A stretch of DNA of 64,000 nt from Rhizopus sp. PT2906 (GCA_025529335.1 JAMYHX010000004.1:1-64000), one strand, 5' to 3'; shown: positions 1 through 11,672, numbered from the stretch's first letter. A program made the numbers and translations. The notes: generated from the letters alone by a model not told the origin.

Positions 1-250
1 TATTCATGTCTGTACCAAGGAGAGAATGACCCCAGCCAGTGGCCAAATGCGTCACAGTTTCGTCTTTCTAACAAAAAACAATTAGCCCTTTTTTTTTCTT
101 TCTTCTTTCTTGAATTACAGGTAAAGCATAATCATCCAATTGTTTTAAAAGTTGGGGTTTATTCAATACTCTATCCATAGAACCCTTCAACAAGGGTAAC
201 GCCTGTGTCTGTCCCCAACCATACAAAACTGTTCTATTCAATCTCTGCAT
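1..250 (-). CDS. RCC1-repeat protein, 5' part only (runs off the window)
   Basis: The first exon (250 to 119) starts MQRLNRTVLYGWGQTQA. A 51-bp GT-AG intron (118-68) is followed by a second exon that continues off the window and contains ATGWGHSLLGTD. The pattern (L/V)YGWG ... GWGHSLLxTD is the hallmark of RCC1 beta-propeller blades. RCC1-like proteins act as Ran/Rab exchange factors or as scaffolds; which one this is cannot be told from about 65 residues. A mitochondrial RCC1L-type protein is possible because the N terminus is Arg/Leu-rich (MQRLNR). The start was chosen as the only Met before the first repeat. The gene is divergent from the metallopeptidase gene, with about 150 bp between start codons, so a shared promoter is likely. 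Family call fairly sure, subfamily unknown. Confidence 0.75.
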
Positions 251-400
251 TCAAAAAAAAAAATGACAGGAGCCCTGAATGTCGTATTTTCCCTTTTTTA
301 GCGCCAAATTTACTTTTTCGGATTCTGGGTTTCATTGAGTTCTTTGATTTATTTTGCCCACGCTACATTTTTGTTCAATGTCCCTTTTCTCTTTTTCTAC

Positions 401-2095
401 ATGACTACAGCTATTCGTTCACTGACTGATCGCCTTGCTCGCTTTGCACTTTATGAGTGTACTGCCGATTTATCTCACTTGCATCCTAAAGAACACGCTG
501 CCTTGAAACACTTGGTCAAGGCAGGCAAGTATATTGATCAACTCTACATGAGACAGGCATGGTCAGGCAATGAAGCACTTCGCGAGAAGTTACAAAAGGA
601 AGGTAATAAGGACTTGTGCACTTTGTTTGAAATGTATAAAGGGCCTTGGGTAAGTACGATACATGTATAGGAACATCAATGCTTACTCTTAGCAGGCACG
701 TGAAGACAACAATGCTGTGTTTGTAGACGGTGCTCCTAAACGTCCTGAAGGTGGAAATTTCTATCCTGAAGACATGTCAAAGGAAGAATTCGAGAACTGG
801 GTAGCTACTTTGTCTGAAGAAGAACAGAAGCGAGCCAAGAGTTATTATACCATCATCAGACGCGACGACAAGGGACAGCTCAAGCCAGTGCCTTACTCAG
901 AAGCCTACTCTGATCTCTTACAGCCTGCAGCGGCTCATATTCGCGATGCTGCTGAGGAACTCAAGGATGTGTACGAAAAGGGGCATGAGGGAACTAGTAT
1001 TTATGAATTTTTAACTTCTCGCGCCAAGGCATTTGAAACCAACGACTATATGGATTCTGAACTTGATTGGCTTCGACTTGGCAAATTTAATAATCTCGAA
1101 ATCACACTTGGTCCTTATGAACAGTACACAGATGGCCTCTTTACATTCAAGAGTGCGTATGAATTCTATATCCATGTTCGTGACGCTCATTCATCTCGTT
1201 TACTTGAAAAGTTCTCTGATCTTCAGTTTGTTGAAGATCGTTTGCCTATTCCTGAAAAGTATCGTAATAAGGACCTGGTCGTGGCTCCTATCGTTGTTGT
1301 CAATCAGCTCTTTTCTGCTGGTGATGTTGCTGTAAGTTGCATCTTTATGTTTGTCAGTGAAAGACTAAACATGATTAGGTTCCCATGACTGCTGCATATA
1401 ACCTTCCAAACGATGAAGAAGTCATCAAGAGAGGAGGATCTAAACTGGTGTTGATCAAGAATGTTCAAGAAGGAAAATTCGAACATGTCCTCAAGCCCAT
1501 TGCGAATCAGGTCCTGGCTAAAGACCAACTTCAATACTTGAGCAAAGACGCATTCACTACACACGTTTTACTTCACGAAGTATGTCATAGCAATGGTCCT
1601 CATCATACCCTCGATGGACATACCATCCGTTCAAAGCTACAGGAATATCACTCTGCCTTTGAAGAAGCCAAGGCTGATATCGCTGCTCTCTTTGCAGCTG
1701 ACATCATGGTCGATTGTGGCACGATTGACAATGTCACCCAAGAGCAGTTCTGGGTCACCTTTTTAGCTTCGGCCTTCCGATCGATTCGATTCGGTATTCA
1801 AGAAGCGCATGGATTAGGTCAAGCCATGCAACTGAACTATCTGGTAGAAAAGGGAGGCTTTATTTATGATGATCAAGATAAAGTGTTCCGTGTTGACTTT
1901 GAAAAGATCCGTTCAGCTGTCTCTGATTTGACACACGACATCTTGGTGCTTCAAGGAGATGGCGATAAGCAGGCAGTCACTGCCTTTTTGAAAAAATATG
2001 GTGTGTTGGATGTAAACACAAAGGATGCTCTGGATCGTATTGATCATGCTGGTATACCTGTTGATATTCGTCCTAGTTATCCTCTTTGTCAATAA
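401..2095 (+). CDS. Zinc metallopeptidase, M49/dipeptidyl-peptidase III-like
   Basis: Three exons (401-649, 696-1331, 1379-2095), all introns in phase 0, give about 533 aa. The third exon holds the zinc-site motif HEVCHSNGPH (His about residue 361) and, about 30 residues later, EEAKAD, which matches the second glutamate motif of the M49 clan (EExxAD/E). The segment around FRSIRFGxxEAHGxGQAxQ strongly recalls the C-terminal half of plant NUDT3-type proteins, which carry a DPP III-like domain. The motif is HExxH with a GPH extension, not the HExxGH of classical DPP III, so substrate specificity is open. The ORF extends upstream to a Met at 335 with a hydrophobic stretch; Met 401 was preferred because the family is cytosolic. 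Its last 23 bp overlap the coding end of the convergent gene at 2073-2594. Confidence 0.85.
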
Positions 2096-2594
2096 ACATA
2101 CCATCTCCAAATTCTTCCAACATAAGCGTCAAGGCTCTTCTGGCTTCTTCTTCATCCTCCTCCTCCTCCTCCTCTTCTTCTTCTTCACTTTCTTCATTTT
2201 CCAAATGATCATTTTGTGTGATGGTTGTCATTGTCGTATCATCATCATTGTCTAGTTCTGTTGAATATAAGGAAGTGACACCTTTCACTTGTTCTTCTGT
2301 TACATTTTGCATTCTTACAAGTATATCATGTTGTTTCTATTAATGTATAGGTTAGTTTATATAATTCATAAATCAAATACAAAGTACTTTTAAGTGTCCT
2401 AGTTTCTCAAGCCATACTGCTCGTAATTGCTTTAGCATTTCGTATTCATTTTCCAGTTTACTATAGATCTCACTTGATCTATCACTAAAAGAGGTATTTA
2501 GTCCTTGTCTTTTATCTAACAATGACTATTCATACGCTGACTTGATTGACTTTGGTAATCGTGGTGGAGTATAGGATAAGTTTTGTTCTGCCAT
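2073..2594 (-). CDS. Small acidic coiled-coil protein, function unknown
   Basis: Three exons on the minus strand: 2594-2536, 2484-2388 and 2336-2073, separated by two 51-bp introns (GTATGA...TTTTAG with a CTAAAT branch site, and GTACTT...TTAATAG). The spliced length is 420 nt, 139 aa. It starts MAEQNLSYTPPRLPKS, passes through a probable coiled coil (about residues 25-60), then a glutamate run of about ten E, and ends in a short helix (LTLMLEEFGDGMF). Reading without the first intron meets a TAG, which splicing removes. The composition suggests a small subunit of a nuclear or kinetochore complex, but I do not recognise the family. Its C-terminal codons and those of the convergent metallopeptidase share 23 bp. 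Gene reality rests on two clean introns that preserve frame. Confidence 0.6.
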
Positions 2595-2777
2595 TTTTTA
2601 AGAAGAAAAAAAAAATAGAAAAAAAAGCGTGTCACTTTAAATACAATAACAACAATGCGTACAAAAAGAAAAGAAAATGAAAAATTCTTTGAATTTTGAT
2701 GCAGGCTAAAGAAAGAAGCTTCAAAAGTTATTCGGATAGTTTTATTATTTCTTCTTCATTTCACATTTTTTACACTT

Positions 2778-2810
2778 GTCTGTGTGCGTGTGTGTTTGTG
2801 TGTGCGTGTT
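2778..2810. repeat. GT-rich microsatellite
   Basis: Imperfect (TG)n tract interrupted by CG steps, in the leader just upstream of the kinase start at 2822. Confidence 0.7.
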
Positions 2811-2821
2811 AAAAGAGCGTT

Positions 2822-4249
2822 ATGAATAGACTCATGGAGGTATTATGAATAAAAGACGAATAATACACTTCATTGATACATACAACAGGTAAAATCAAGA
2901 TCGAGAAAAGGCACATTTGAAAGCAGATATATCAAGCTGCATACATTGGGAAGTGGTAACTTTGGCAAAGTTTATTTAGTAGAAGAAAAAGCCACAGGGA
3001 AACTGGTAAGTTGGAGTTAATAACCCATAACTTCTCTAAACTCTCCTTTTTAAAAGTGTGCTGCCAAGGTGGTCGATAAAAAGATATTCAAGGCAGGAGA
3101 TCAAAAATTGCATGCAGAACGAGAGCAAAAGATCTGTGAAACGTTTGCCAAACGGTTGACACATAAACATATCGTGCAGATCTATGATGTCTTTACAGAA
3201 CAAGACTTCATATATATCATTATGGAATACGTTGAAGGTGGAGAGTTGTTTCATAAAATAAGAGAACAGAAAAGACTGAACGAACGGTTGGCTCGTAAAT
3301 GGTTTCGAGAGATTATTGAAGCAGTTGATTATATTCATGATGTACGTTTATATACATTTATGCTTTTATTTTAAGCTAAAAATCAATCTTGTTTTTCCCT
3401 CCCTTTAGAATAACATTGTACACAGAGATCTAAAACCAGAGAATGGCAAGTAGGAAAAAGAGAGAAAGAGAGAGCGAGAGAGAGAGAGAAAACTCTTGAT
3501 TTCAATAGATTCAAGGCTAATTTGCAATATTCATAGTTCTCATCAACAATGCGTCTCAAGTACAACTGTGCGATTTTGGATTTGGAAATATGGTAAAGCA
3601 ACGACGGGATATTCTAAGCACTTACTGTGGCAGTCCGTTTTATGCGGCACCGGAAATGGTCACTGCCACACCTTATGAAGGTCCACCTGCTGATCTATGG
3701 AGCTGCGGAGTCATCTTGTTTGCCATGTTGACAGGATCCTTACCTTTTCAAGCTGATCAAATGCCAGAACTGTTTAGAAAGATTAAAGCAGGAGAATATC
3801 AGATACCCTCTCAAACACCAAGTAAAGCAGCCGACTTGATACGACGATTACTCTGTGTAGATGCTCAAAAACGAATTACAGCCAAAGAGTGCTTACTACA
3901 CCCTTGGCTTACAGCAGAAGATGAGGAACCAAGACGACTGACTGATCATAGCTCACCTCAATCGACCTTGACCTATTCTTACCACCCTCCTTATTCCCCA
4001 CCAAAATTCAAAACCATCTCAGAAGAGACACTGTCGTCTGCTGGCTTAGAGACCAAGCAACACTATTATCCAAATGTTGTCGCAGAGAAGAAACCGTTCT
4101 TTTTACGCATATTTAAAAGAAGGATGCAGATTGCGCCCACAGATAATCACTATAACGAGAAAAAGTTACTGAAGCAGCGCGTTATGGGTAAATTTAGAAG
4201 CTTATTTGTTAGAAAATCATTACAGCAGCCAAGAATGCTGGAATCTTAA
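2822..4249 (+). CDS. Serine/threonine protein kinase, CAMK group
   Basis: Five exons: 2822-2839 (six codons, MNRLME), 2889-3005, 3057-3341, 3409-3445 and 3537-4249. The kinase core is complete: glycine loop LGSGNFGKV, AAKVVDKK lysine, HRDLKPEN catalytic loop, DFGFGN magnesium loop, YCGSPFYAAPEM activation segment, and LLHPWL at the end of the domain. The YCGSPxYAAPE and PWL signatures fit the CAMK/CAMKL (SNF1-like) group. About 100 residues of Ser/Pro- and Lys/Arg-rich tail follow, with no recognised regulatory domain. Intron 4 (3446-3536) uses a GC donor (G|GCAAGT), needed to read KPENVLINN. The tiny first exon was chosen because the second exon has an upstream TGA and no Met. Kinase call sure; subfamily and target pathway not assigned. 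Confidence 0.9.
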
Positions 4250-4297
4250 TTTATTTTTGTCTCTCTTCTTTTTTTTTAATAATAAATCTACAAACGA

Positions 4298-5496
4298 TTA
4301 CTCCTTCAAGATGTTCTTTCGGATAAAGTTTGAAACAGTCTCAAAGACTACTAACAGAATACCACCTCCTGGACCTAATCTCAGTACCTTAGGTAAGAAT
4401 CCTCTGTATAATGAAGCGAATCTATTATAAAAGAGTTAATACATGTTATACTTTTAAAAAACAATAGATTACCCTTCTTCTCTAGCAACTAAAGCAACGG
4501 AAGGTACTGTCCAGTTGTATTTTCTGACACCAACACCGTTATAACTTTGAATACGAGTCTTTACGACATCGAAGGGTGTGTTGAATGCGGTTGCTACGAT
4601 ACCGCCAACAGTACCAGCAGCAAAGTTGGTAAGACGCTGTTGATTAGGGTCCTAAACTTTGGATATTAGTTATCCCGATTTTCCCACTTTTCTCTGTGGT
4701 ATGTACCTTGGGTTTGGGCATCAAATCTTTCACTTTGAAAATCAGACCAAAATAAGCACCGTTCCAGACGGCATGACGCCACATGGTAGCTTCTAAACCA
4801 TTGAATAAGGCCAATGTACCTTCTGCAGCAACAATCTTTCTAATAGTGTCGGCCGTTCCATTGTATTTTCCCAACTACACAAATGATTGTTCACACTTGT
4901 CTTATATATATATATATTCTTTTTCTTACGTTGGCCTTGTCTTGCATCCTCACTTTTACCAATTCAAATGGCACGATAATCACAGCTTCCGTCACACCTG
5001 CACTAATACCTGTCATGATCGATAAGGTCTGTGTAATCTTCTCAAAGCCAAAGAGCTTCTTGTAAATGGTAGTGTATTGTTCATTAGCGGCAAACTTGGT
5101 GGCACGCTTGGGTGCTTCGACCATGATGGGTGGTAAAATACCACGATATAAGGAACCAGGTCTGAGGGAAAATTGATATTAGTTTAGAATCAATACTTTT
5201 TCTTTTGTAATTACCCTTCAGTCTTGATCATGGATGTCATTGTGCCGATAATGCCAGTACTCGTGCCAGTGCTTAATTGAGCTCGTGTCTTTACGACTTG
5301 AAGTAAATGAATACATGCAGTTTCTTTCCCTCTCGTATCGTACTTACCATCTAAAGGATACATGATCAGGATTTCTGATACACCAGCAATAGCGCCAGCC
5401 AAGAACTGGAAACCAAAAGGCAGAGCTATACGAAAAGGCTAAGTTTCATATGTTATGCATGACTTGTGCTTTACGTTTTTGAACAGCTTCAGGCAT
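4298..5496 (-). CDS. ODC1: Mitochondrial 2-oxodicarboxylate carrier
   Basis: Seven exons (5496-5475, 5425-5348, 5296-5215, 5161-4930, 4874-4707, 4651-4473, 4421-4298). The assembled protein shows three solute-carrier repeats with PxD/E-x-x-K/R signatures: YPLDVVKTR, PFELVKVR and PFDVVKTR. The segments GLEATMWRHAVWNG, and LPKVLRLGPGGG near the C terminus, are typical of fungal Odc1/Odc2, which exchange 2-oxoadipate and 2-oxoglutarate across the inner membrane for lysine degradation and synthesis. The first exon is only 22 nt (MPEAVQK), and the acceptor at 5427-5426 (GTATAG) gives MPEAVQKPLPFGFQFLAGAIAG, close to the family N terminus. The gene is convergent with the kinase gene, 48 bp between stop codons. 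Confidence 0.93.
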
Positions 5497-6185
5497 TCTA
5501 ATCTATTTTAAGAAAGAAAGAAAGAAAGAAAGAAAGAGAAAGACGCAATAGATGAATCAGAGATCTTTTGTTAAATAAAAAACAGTCCGCGCTTTCTTTC
5601 TTTCTTTTTTTTCCCATCTACAGCCTACTTTTAATGAATTATGGACAATTTTTACTAAATTTGCCCAATCATATCCACTGTTGTATTCTATTCCACGTCA
5701 GATCGACTAATGTTAAATGGCCTGATTTGGCCAATAGAAAAGCGGGGCATATTGATGCTGAATTTATTTATAAAAAAAAAGGGTTCATATTCAAGTGCTT
5801 AGAACTGTTGTAACGTGTATATTATTACTAACATCTCGTTTTCGATGCTTGGAGTTGTGATGGTTTGACAATCTCTTAAAAGATCTCTCTCCCACACACA
5901 CACAAACAGAGTAGTCATAAAGTGTAACAAAAAGATCCTTTTTTTCTCTTTAATGTAACGCGTGCCTTTTATCCAAAAAGGAATCCAAAGTGATTACATA
6001 AGATACGCATTACATACATTATAGTCTTTATTTGAATGAGACTTTGTCATCCCCTTTTTATCTGCTTTTTACCAAAACGTTGGAGCATGCGCGTGTCTGG
6101 TGGTGGTTGATAATTTCAAGCTCAGCCAAGACACTGAGAGTCACTCTTCCTCCCTTTCTATTTTTTTTTTTTTTTCCTTTCAAAA
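5497..6185. promoter_or_regulatory. Divergent intergenic promoter region, no gene seen
   Basis: This stretch separates the start codons of the carrier (-) and the metaxin-like gene (+). It holds a GAAA microsatellite (about 5510-5540), a CA tract (about 5889-5904) and long T runs just before the metaxin start. It must carry both promoters; no defined element was recognised. Confidence 0.5.
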
Positions 6186-7383
6186 ATGACAACCACACCA
6201 AGCTCACGATTTGGCGAGTTACCAACATTTGAACTACCTTCTTGCTTACAGTTTCTGAAATTAAAAAACTTTCCACTTAAAGTATATCCTGCTGTCAATG
6301 AACCCGAATTACTAAAGAAAGACACCTTGTTTGTCTATGGCCCTGGTAAATCTACGTGGTTTGACGTAGATTGCTTACAGATCCAAGTATGTTTTTTTTG
6401 TTATAAAAACTCTATAAAAAACACAATACTGATGACTTTGTTGTAGATGTATTTGAATTTTTGTGGTATTGATTATGATACATACAGCATCAATCAACCA
6501 GAAGCTTCACCTTCAGGTTTGACAGATTATTTTTAAAAAGAAAAGAAAAGATGTAACTTTATGAATCGTTAGGAGAACTACCATTTTTACAAACTGTTGT
6601 AGGCAAAACTTTTGGTGCACAAGAAATAATCCATTGGGTGACAGAGACTAGAGTAAATAGAGTGAATTGAGACGCGCGCGAATGATAGGATTGACTTTTT
6701 TTTGTTAGAATATTCAGAGAGAATTAAGCAACGAACTTGATAAGCAGCAAGCAAAAGCATTTGTGACACTTGTAGAACAAAAATTAAAGCCGGCTTTAGT
6801 AAGATTTAATATTCAAGCATATGAAGACAACATATTAAACAACAATAGCTTTTTTCAATGTGGCTTGAACCACCCAATGCAAACGAGATTACGTTCAAAT
6901 CATATTATGGACATCTTCCTCAACCTATAAATCAAATCGTATTTTACAAGAAACAAAGTCAAGTGACAAAGTCATTGTTGGCAGATAGAGATATTTTAGT
7001 GAGAGAAGAGGTATGGCTTACATGGTTTACACATATTCCAACAAAGCATTAATGCATGAATAGATTTATCAAGAAGCAATGAAGGCATTGGAGGCACTAT
7101 CTGTGAAATTAGGTGACAGCACATACTTTTTCAATTCGAGGTAAAAATCATGTATATATAATTATACGATCATATATTAAAGACTGACTGTAGTGAACCA
7201 ACATGGATTGACGCTGTCGTGTTTTCTCATCTTCATTGTGCATTAGCAACATCCATCAAGGAGCATGGACAATATGAAAAGGAGGAGATCAAACAAGCAA
7301 AGACACTAAGCAATATGATTCGCAAACATGACAATTTATTGAACTATGTGAAATCAATGAATGAAAAATGGCTAAAAAAATAA
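6186..7383 (+). CDS. Metaxin/Sam35-37-like outer-membrane sorting and assembly subunit
   Basis: Seven exons (6186-6386, 6447-6516, 6573-6652, 6709-6798, 6849-7010, 7064-7140, 7194-7383) give 289 aa. The N-terminal part contains VYGPGKSTWFDVDCLQIQ and YLNFCGIDYD, the thioredoxin/GST-like fold of metaxins, and the C-terminal part contains EPTWIDAVVFSHLHCAL, matching the metaxin GST_C signature (P-x-x-x-DAVVFxHL). Metaxins sit on the cytosolic face of the SAM complex and help insert beta-barrel proteins into the mitochondrial outer membrane. The last residues are Lys-rich (EKWLKK) and I see no clear C-terminal membrane anchor, so attachment may be peripheral. The stop codon lies only 2 nt from that of the convergent Rpp30 gene. 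The second intron has a weak donor (GTTTGA). It could equally be named Mtx1/Sam37 or Mtx2/Sam35. Confidence 0.82.
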
Positions 7384-7385
7384 AC

Positions 7386-8479
7386 TCATTGTGCCTTTTT
7401 GGCCTTTTTGTTGCTTTTGTTCTGTTGCCCTTGATTTTCTTGTTTACGTTTTTCTGTTTGTGATACTTCTTGGTTACGAATAGCTGCATTGTAAGTTGAT
7501 TTTCTCGTTTCTATTTCAATTGTTATATACTTAAATATATCTTTACATGTATGTTATCTTACCTGCTTTCTTTAATAGCTTTGCATAATTCAGATTAACA
7601 GAAGCTTCGATCTGATCTTGAGTCATTCCAAAGAGTGCACCACTATAAAAAATTATTCAGTTTAGGTAACATTATCTATAAGCAATCTTACAGAATTCTT
7701 AGATCTGCAGGTTTTCTAATCTCTAAAGCTCTTAATGCTTCACTTGAGAAAAATAAATTATGGCCTCTGGTTACATCCACTAATCGCTTCACATTGCTGA
7801 AAAAGGTTGCCTTTTTCCCAGGATCTAAATCGATCTTAGTTATCTGTTTTTTTTTGGGGGGAATCTTACTTTTAAATGATTGTGCATAACATATTTCAAA
7901 AAAGATACCGCGACTTACAGCCACTTGAGCAGCAGCAAAATTGGGTGCTGTCTTTGTATTTGCCAAATCCAAAGATATGACATCAATTTCCAAGTTTTGA
8001 CAAGCGTGTTTACAGACATCAATTGTACTAGGACGAACTGCTAAAATATCAATATGTGTAGAAGAAGAACTGCTTGACTTTTACGTATTAGCTTGGGGGT
8101 CGTGTACGTTTATCTGATGGATGCTTACGAGTTGATAGTTCTTTTTATGATCATCGATTTCTATAGTCGCCCTTGTCAACTGTTTCATATTAGGAAAACG
8201 ATCTGGTGCAATAGGTAATACAGGCTACATTTGGGACTTAGTTTATTTAACTTGCAATATTTCAAATTACCTTCACTTCAGAGACACCTGATTTTGAAGA
8301 CACATTGAGTGCAATGATGCTGGACTGGTCTTGAATCTGTTTAGTAAAGTTATTCCTTTATTTACACACTCTTCTCTTCTTTATTTACCAGAATGAATAC
8401 GTTCTAATATTTTCTCTATTCGATTCAAGTCTTCTTTTGTTGGATTGCTTGGATACGGAATATTAAAGTCATAGTACAT
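7386..8479 (-). CDS. RPP1: RNase P/RNase MRP protein subunit Rpp30/Rpp1
   Basis: Six exons (8479-8389, 8329-8271, 8224-8129, 8077-7692, 7642-7563, 7483-7386), 269 aa. It begins MYYDFNIPYPSNP. Core motifs are DILAVRP, CQNLEIDVISLDLA, AVSRGIFFEICYA and FFSSEALRALEIRKPADL, the TIM-barrel landmarks of the Rpp30 family (compare LAVxP, DIxxLD, GIxFEIxYA and SSGA-xxxELRxPxD). The protein supports pre-tRNA 5' processing and rRNA processing in the nucleus. The tail is rich in Lys and Gln. The frame requires an acceptor ATTCAAG at 8330 for exon 2. An insertion KSKIPPKKKQ in the middle lies where an alternative 26-bp intron would be too short, so it is read as coding. The gene is divergent from IF-2 with 115 bp between starts, and tail-to-tail with the metaxin gene. 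Confidence 0.88.
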
Positions 8480-8594
8480 TTTAACAATAAAAAAAAAAAG
8501 AAAGAGACAAAGTGACTTGAAAATTAACAGTCAAAAGCAATGAAAACATCAGTTTATTACGGGCCCTTTTGACACCTTTAAAAAAAAAAATAAA
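8480..8594. promoter_or_regulatory. Compact bidirectional promoter between RPP1 and IF-2
   Basis: Only 115 bp lie between the two start codons. The region contains A/T runs and one GC-rich patch (GGGCCC at about 8561). Both genes serve RNA processing or translation, which fits co-expression, but that is inference. Confidence 0.5.
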
Positions 8595-11407
8595 ATGAGC
8601 ACTACACTCAAACTTCTCTCAGCTCTTCAACAACAACAAAGGCTCAGATGGGGTCAAACAATGACTCTTAGAACATCAGCACGTTTACTTAAACGAGATG
8701 CCATGGATCTCGGCAAACCTACAGGGGGTGCAAAGACAGATAAAGTCTTTACCAAACGAAACTGGCAGTTACCTCCAGAGACGAACGGAGGAAAACGAAA
8801 GGCGCCTAAAAGAGACTGGAGCCGTCCGGCAGATATGCACCCTGAAAAGTACCCTGAGGAATCAGTCAAGGCACATGAACGTCATATTACCCGATTTACA
8901 AAATCTGCGCCCAAAAAGACAGAAACAGTAGCTCAAAAGAAAGAGCGAAAGAAGACAGAGGAAGAATTGGCTATTTTGGCCAAGGAGGAAGCGAAACAGC
9001 GTAAATATATTGAGGAAAGAAAGGCGAAACAAAAGGCAAAGGAAAGAAAAGAGAATCAACAAATGAGGGATGTATATATACCTGAAGTGATCAATGTTGC
9101 CAATTTATCACGAGTCTTGGGAGTTAGGTTTGGTAAATACAACACAGAGAATAAGAAAGGATATAATGTAACTAATGTATACACACATATATATAGAACA
9201 AGTGGTCAGAACCATGGAAGAACTCGATATGGGAAATACCTCGCATGACCGCAGTAAGTTTCAATATATGTAAAACGAATAAAGAATGAAACTGATCATT
9301 AAAAAAGTGCTTCACGCGGATGAGTCAAGTCTTATTGCCATGCAACTGAATATGAATCCAATTGTAGACGCTAAGCAATCACTTGATCTTTATCCGAGGT
9401 TGGTTTCATTGCAATGCATAAATTATAACATGAATTAAATGATGAAACATTTAGACCACCCGTGGAAGATCCGACATTGTTGAAAGATCGACCCCCTATT
9501 GTGACGATTATGGGTCACGTTGATCACGGAAAAACAACCTTACTGGACACGCTTCGAAAATCATCCGTAGCCGCAGGAGAAGCAGGAGGCATTACTCAGC
9601 ACATTGGTGCATTTTCAGGTACCCTTATATGAATTCTCTGTCGTACACATATGTAACTCATTTAGCTTAGTTAAACTTCCTTCTAACAAGACGATTACCT
9701 TTTTGGATACTCCCGGTCACGCAGCCTTTTCGGCCATGAGACAAAGAGGAGCTAAAGTGACAGATATCGTTGTCTTGGTCGTAGCTGCAGATGATGGAGT
9801 GATGCCTCAGACGATAGAAGCCATTCAGCATGCTCAGGCAGCCAATGTACCCATCGTTGTAGCTATCAACAAATGCGATAAGCATGGCGTTGATCCCTCT
9901 CGGGTAAAGGAAGAATTGGCACGGTACAATGTTCATTTGGAGGAAATTGGCGGTGATGTACCCTGTGTTGAGGTCTCTGGATTGACCGGAAAGAATTTGG
10001 ACCAACTGGAGGAAACGATCGTGACGCTTTCAGAAGTGCTTGAACTAAAGGCAGAGAGAGTGAACACGGCAGAAGGCGTAGTAATTGAATCACAAATTGA
10101 AAAAGGAAGAGGCAATGTGGCTACGGTGCTCGTACAGAGAGGCACGCTTAAACCAGGTGCAGTCATCGTCGCCGGTCAGACATGGTGCAAGGTTCGTTCC
10201 ATGGTTGATCATCAGGGAAAGGCAGTAAAAGAAGCAACGCCCGGTATGCCTGTCAAGGTGATTGGTTGGAAAGATGTTCCTCACGCAGGAGACGAAATGC
10301 TTCAAGCAGAGGATGAAGTAAGGAACTTTCTGATTAACCTATGTCATACATCACTCATATCTTAAAATAGAGTGTGGCTAAAACTGTAGTTGATAACCGT
10401 GTTGCACGACATCAGCGTGAGAAACAGCTTCGTGACTTGGAAATCATCAATGATAAGAGAAGACAGCAAAAAGAGCAGTTGGAGCAAGAACGACTGATAG
10501 AAAAAGCGTATCAAAAGGAGATGTACATGTATCAGCGCGGTCTGACCGATGTTGCACCAGTTTCCTTAAATAAGCGATTAAGTGAGATACAAACGAAAAG
10601 TCAAGATAATGGGGACAATCCTGTTGAAAATGAAGTCCTGGAACTCCGAGCTGTTGTGAAAGGTAAACAATTAAAATTTTGTTGGCTTATGCGTGACCTC
10701 ACGTGTGATTTACCTATATGGTTGTACATTTGACAGGCGACGTAAGTGGTACAGTTGAGGCTGTAGTGGATTCATTGTCAGGATTACAAAACAAACAGAT
10801 CAGAGTCAAAGTGGTTCATAGTGGAGTCGGTAATATAACTGAAGGTGATGTTCAGCTAGCCGCAGCTTGTGAAGGAAGAGTCATTGGATTCAATGTCAAG
10901 GCTGATAAAAGAATTCAAGCCGAGGCTGCAAGAATCGGAGTGCCAGTGAGATCGTATTCGATCATTTATAAACTGCTGGAAGATGTTAAAGAACAGCTGA
11001 GTGATATGTTACCGCCGATCATTACCCAACAGGTTGTTGGTGAGGCTGCGGTATTACAGATTTTCGATATCAGTATCAAAGGAAGAGAGACTCGTCCTGT
11101 TGCTGGCTGTCGAGTGACAAATGGTACAATTCATCGCAATGGTCGAGTGAGAATAGTACGTAATAAAGAGACCATATGGGAAGGTAAGCTAAAAAGCATG
11201 GATTATTAGACAGCAGAATGTTTTTATACAAGGTTGACGTAACCATCTATAATAGGACAATTGGATGCACTACGTCAAGTGAAGAAGGATATTATGGAGG
11301 CAAAGAAGGGTTTGGAGTGTGGTATTTCCTTTGATGGATTCAATGAATTTAAACCAGGCGATATTATTCAATCCATAGAAACTATAGAAACAAAGCAAAA
11401 ATTATAA
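8595..11407 (+). CDS. IFM1: Mitochondrial translation initiation factor IF-2
   Basis: Eight exons (8595-9132, 9197-9253, 9308-9398, 9455-9618, 9671-10317, 10371-10662, 10737-11183, 11256-11407), 795 aa. The first about 180 residues are basic and charged, with an Arg-rich, acid-poor start that fits a mitochondrial presequence. The GTPase domain is complete: MGHVDHGKTTL (G1), GITQHIGAF (G2), DTPGH (G3), NKCD (G4) and the G5 region VSGLTGKN. Domain II (GRGNVATVLVQRGTLKPG), domain III (VVKGDVSGTVEAV) and the C-terminal fMet-tRNA-binding domain (RPVAGCRVTNG ... DGFNEFKPGDII) follow in bacterial IF-2 order. The exon 5 acceptor is the second TTAG (9669-9670), required to read FSVKLPSN. It delivers initiator tRNA to mitochondrial ribosomes. 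Confidence 0.96.
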
Positions 11408-11672
11408 GCGTTTCCATGTCTAAATTTAGAATTTAATAAAGATCTTTGGAAAACATTATTTCCTTAAAAAAAAAACTGAAAGGGAGCCATTTTTAAGCAG
11501 GAGTTTCAATCCGAAATTAGAAACCAGGTGGTATCACTTGGTAATTCTATTAAATTTTCATTGGCCGGAATGGTTACTCTAAATTTATCCATACTTTTGT
11601 ATAAATACACAATGCTCTTTTTCTTTGCGTTTCCCTTTTTTTGTACCTTTTTTGTTATTTTATATAAATAAA

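Noticed and set aside
2520..2535. In-frame TAG in the small acidic protein gene at 2073-2594, suggesting a pseudogene or recoding.
   Set aside because: A 51-bp intron (2535-2485) with good donor, branch site and TTTTAG acceptor removes it and keeps the frame.
7845..7880. 26-bp GT-AG segment in Rpp30 as an intron.
   Set aside because: Far shorter than every other intron in the window, and reading through it stays in frame.
9667..10166. Several long minus-strand ORFs within the IF-2 gene.
   Set aside because: They are shadows of the GTPase-domain exon, whose motifs are complete on the plus strand.
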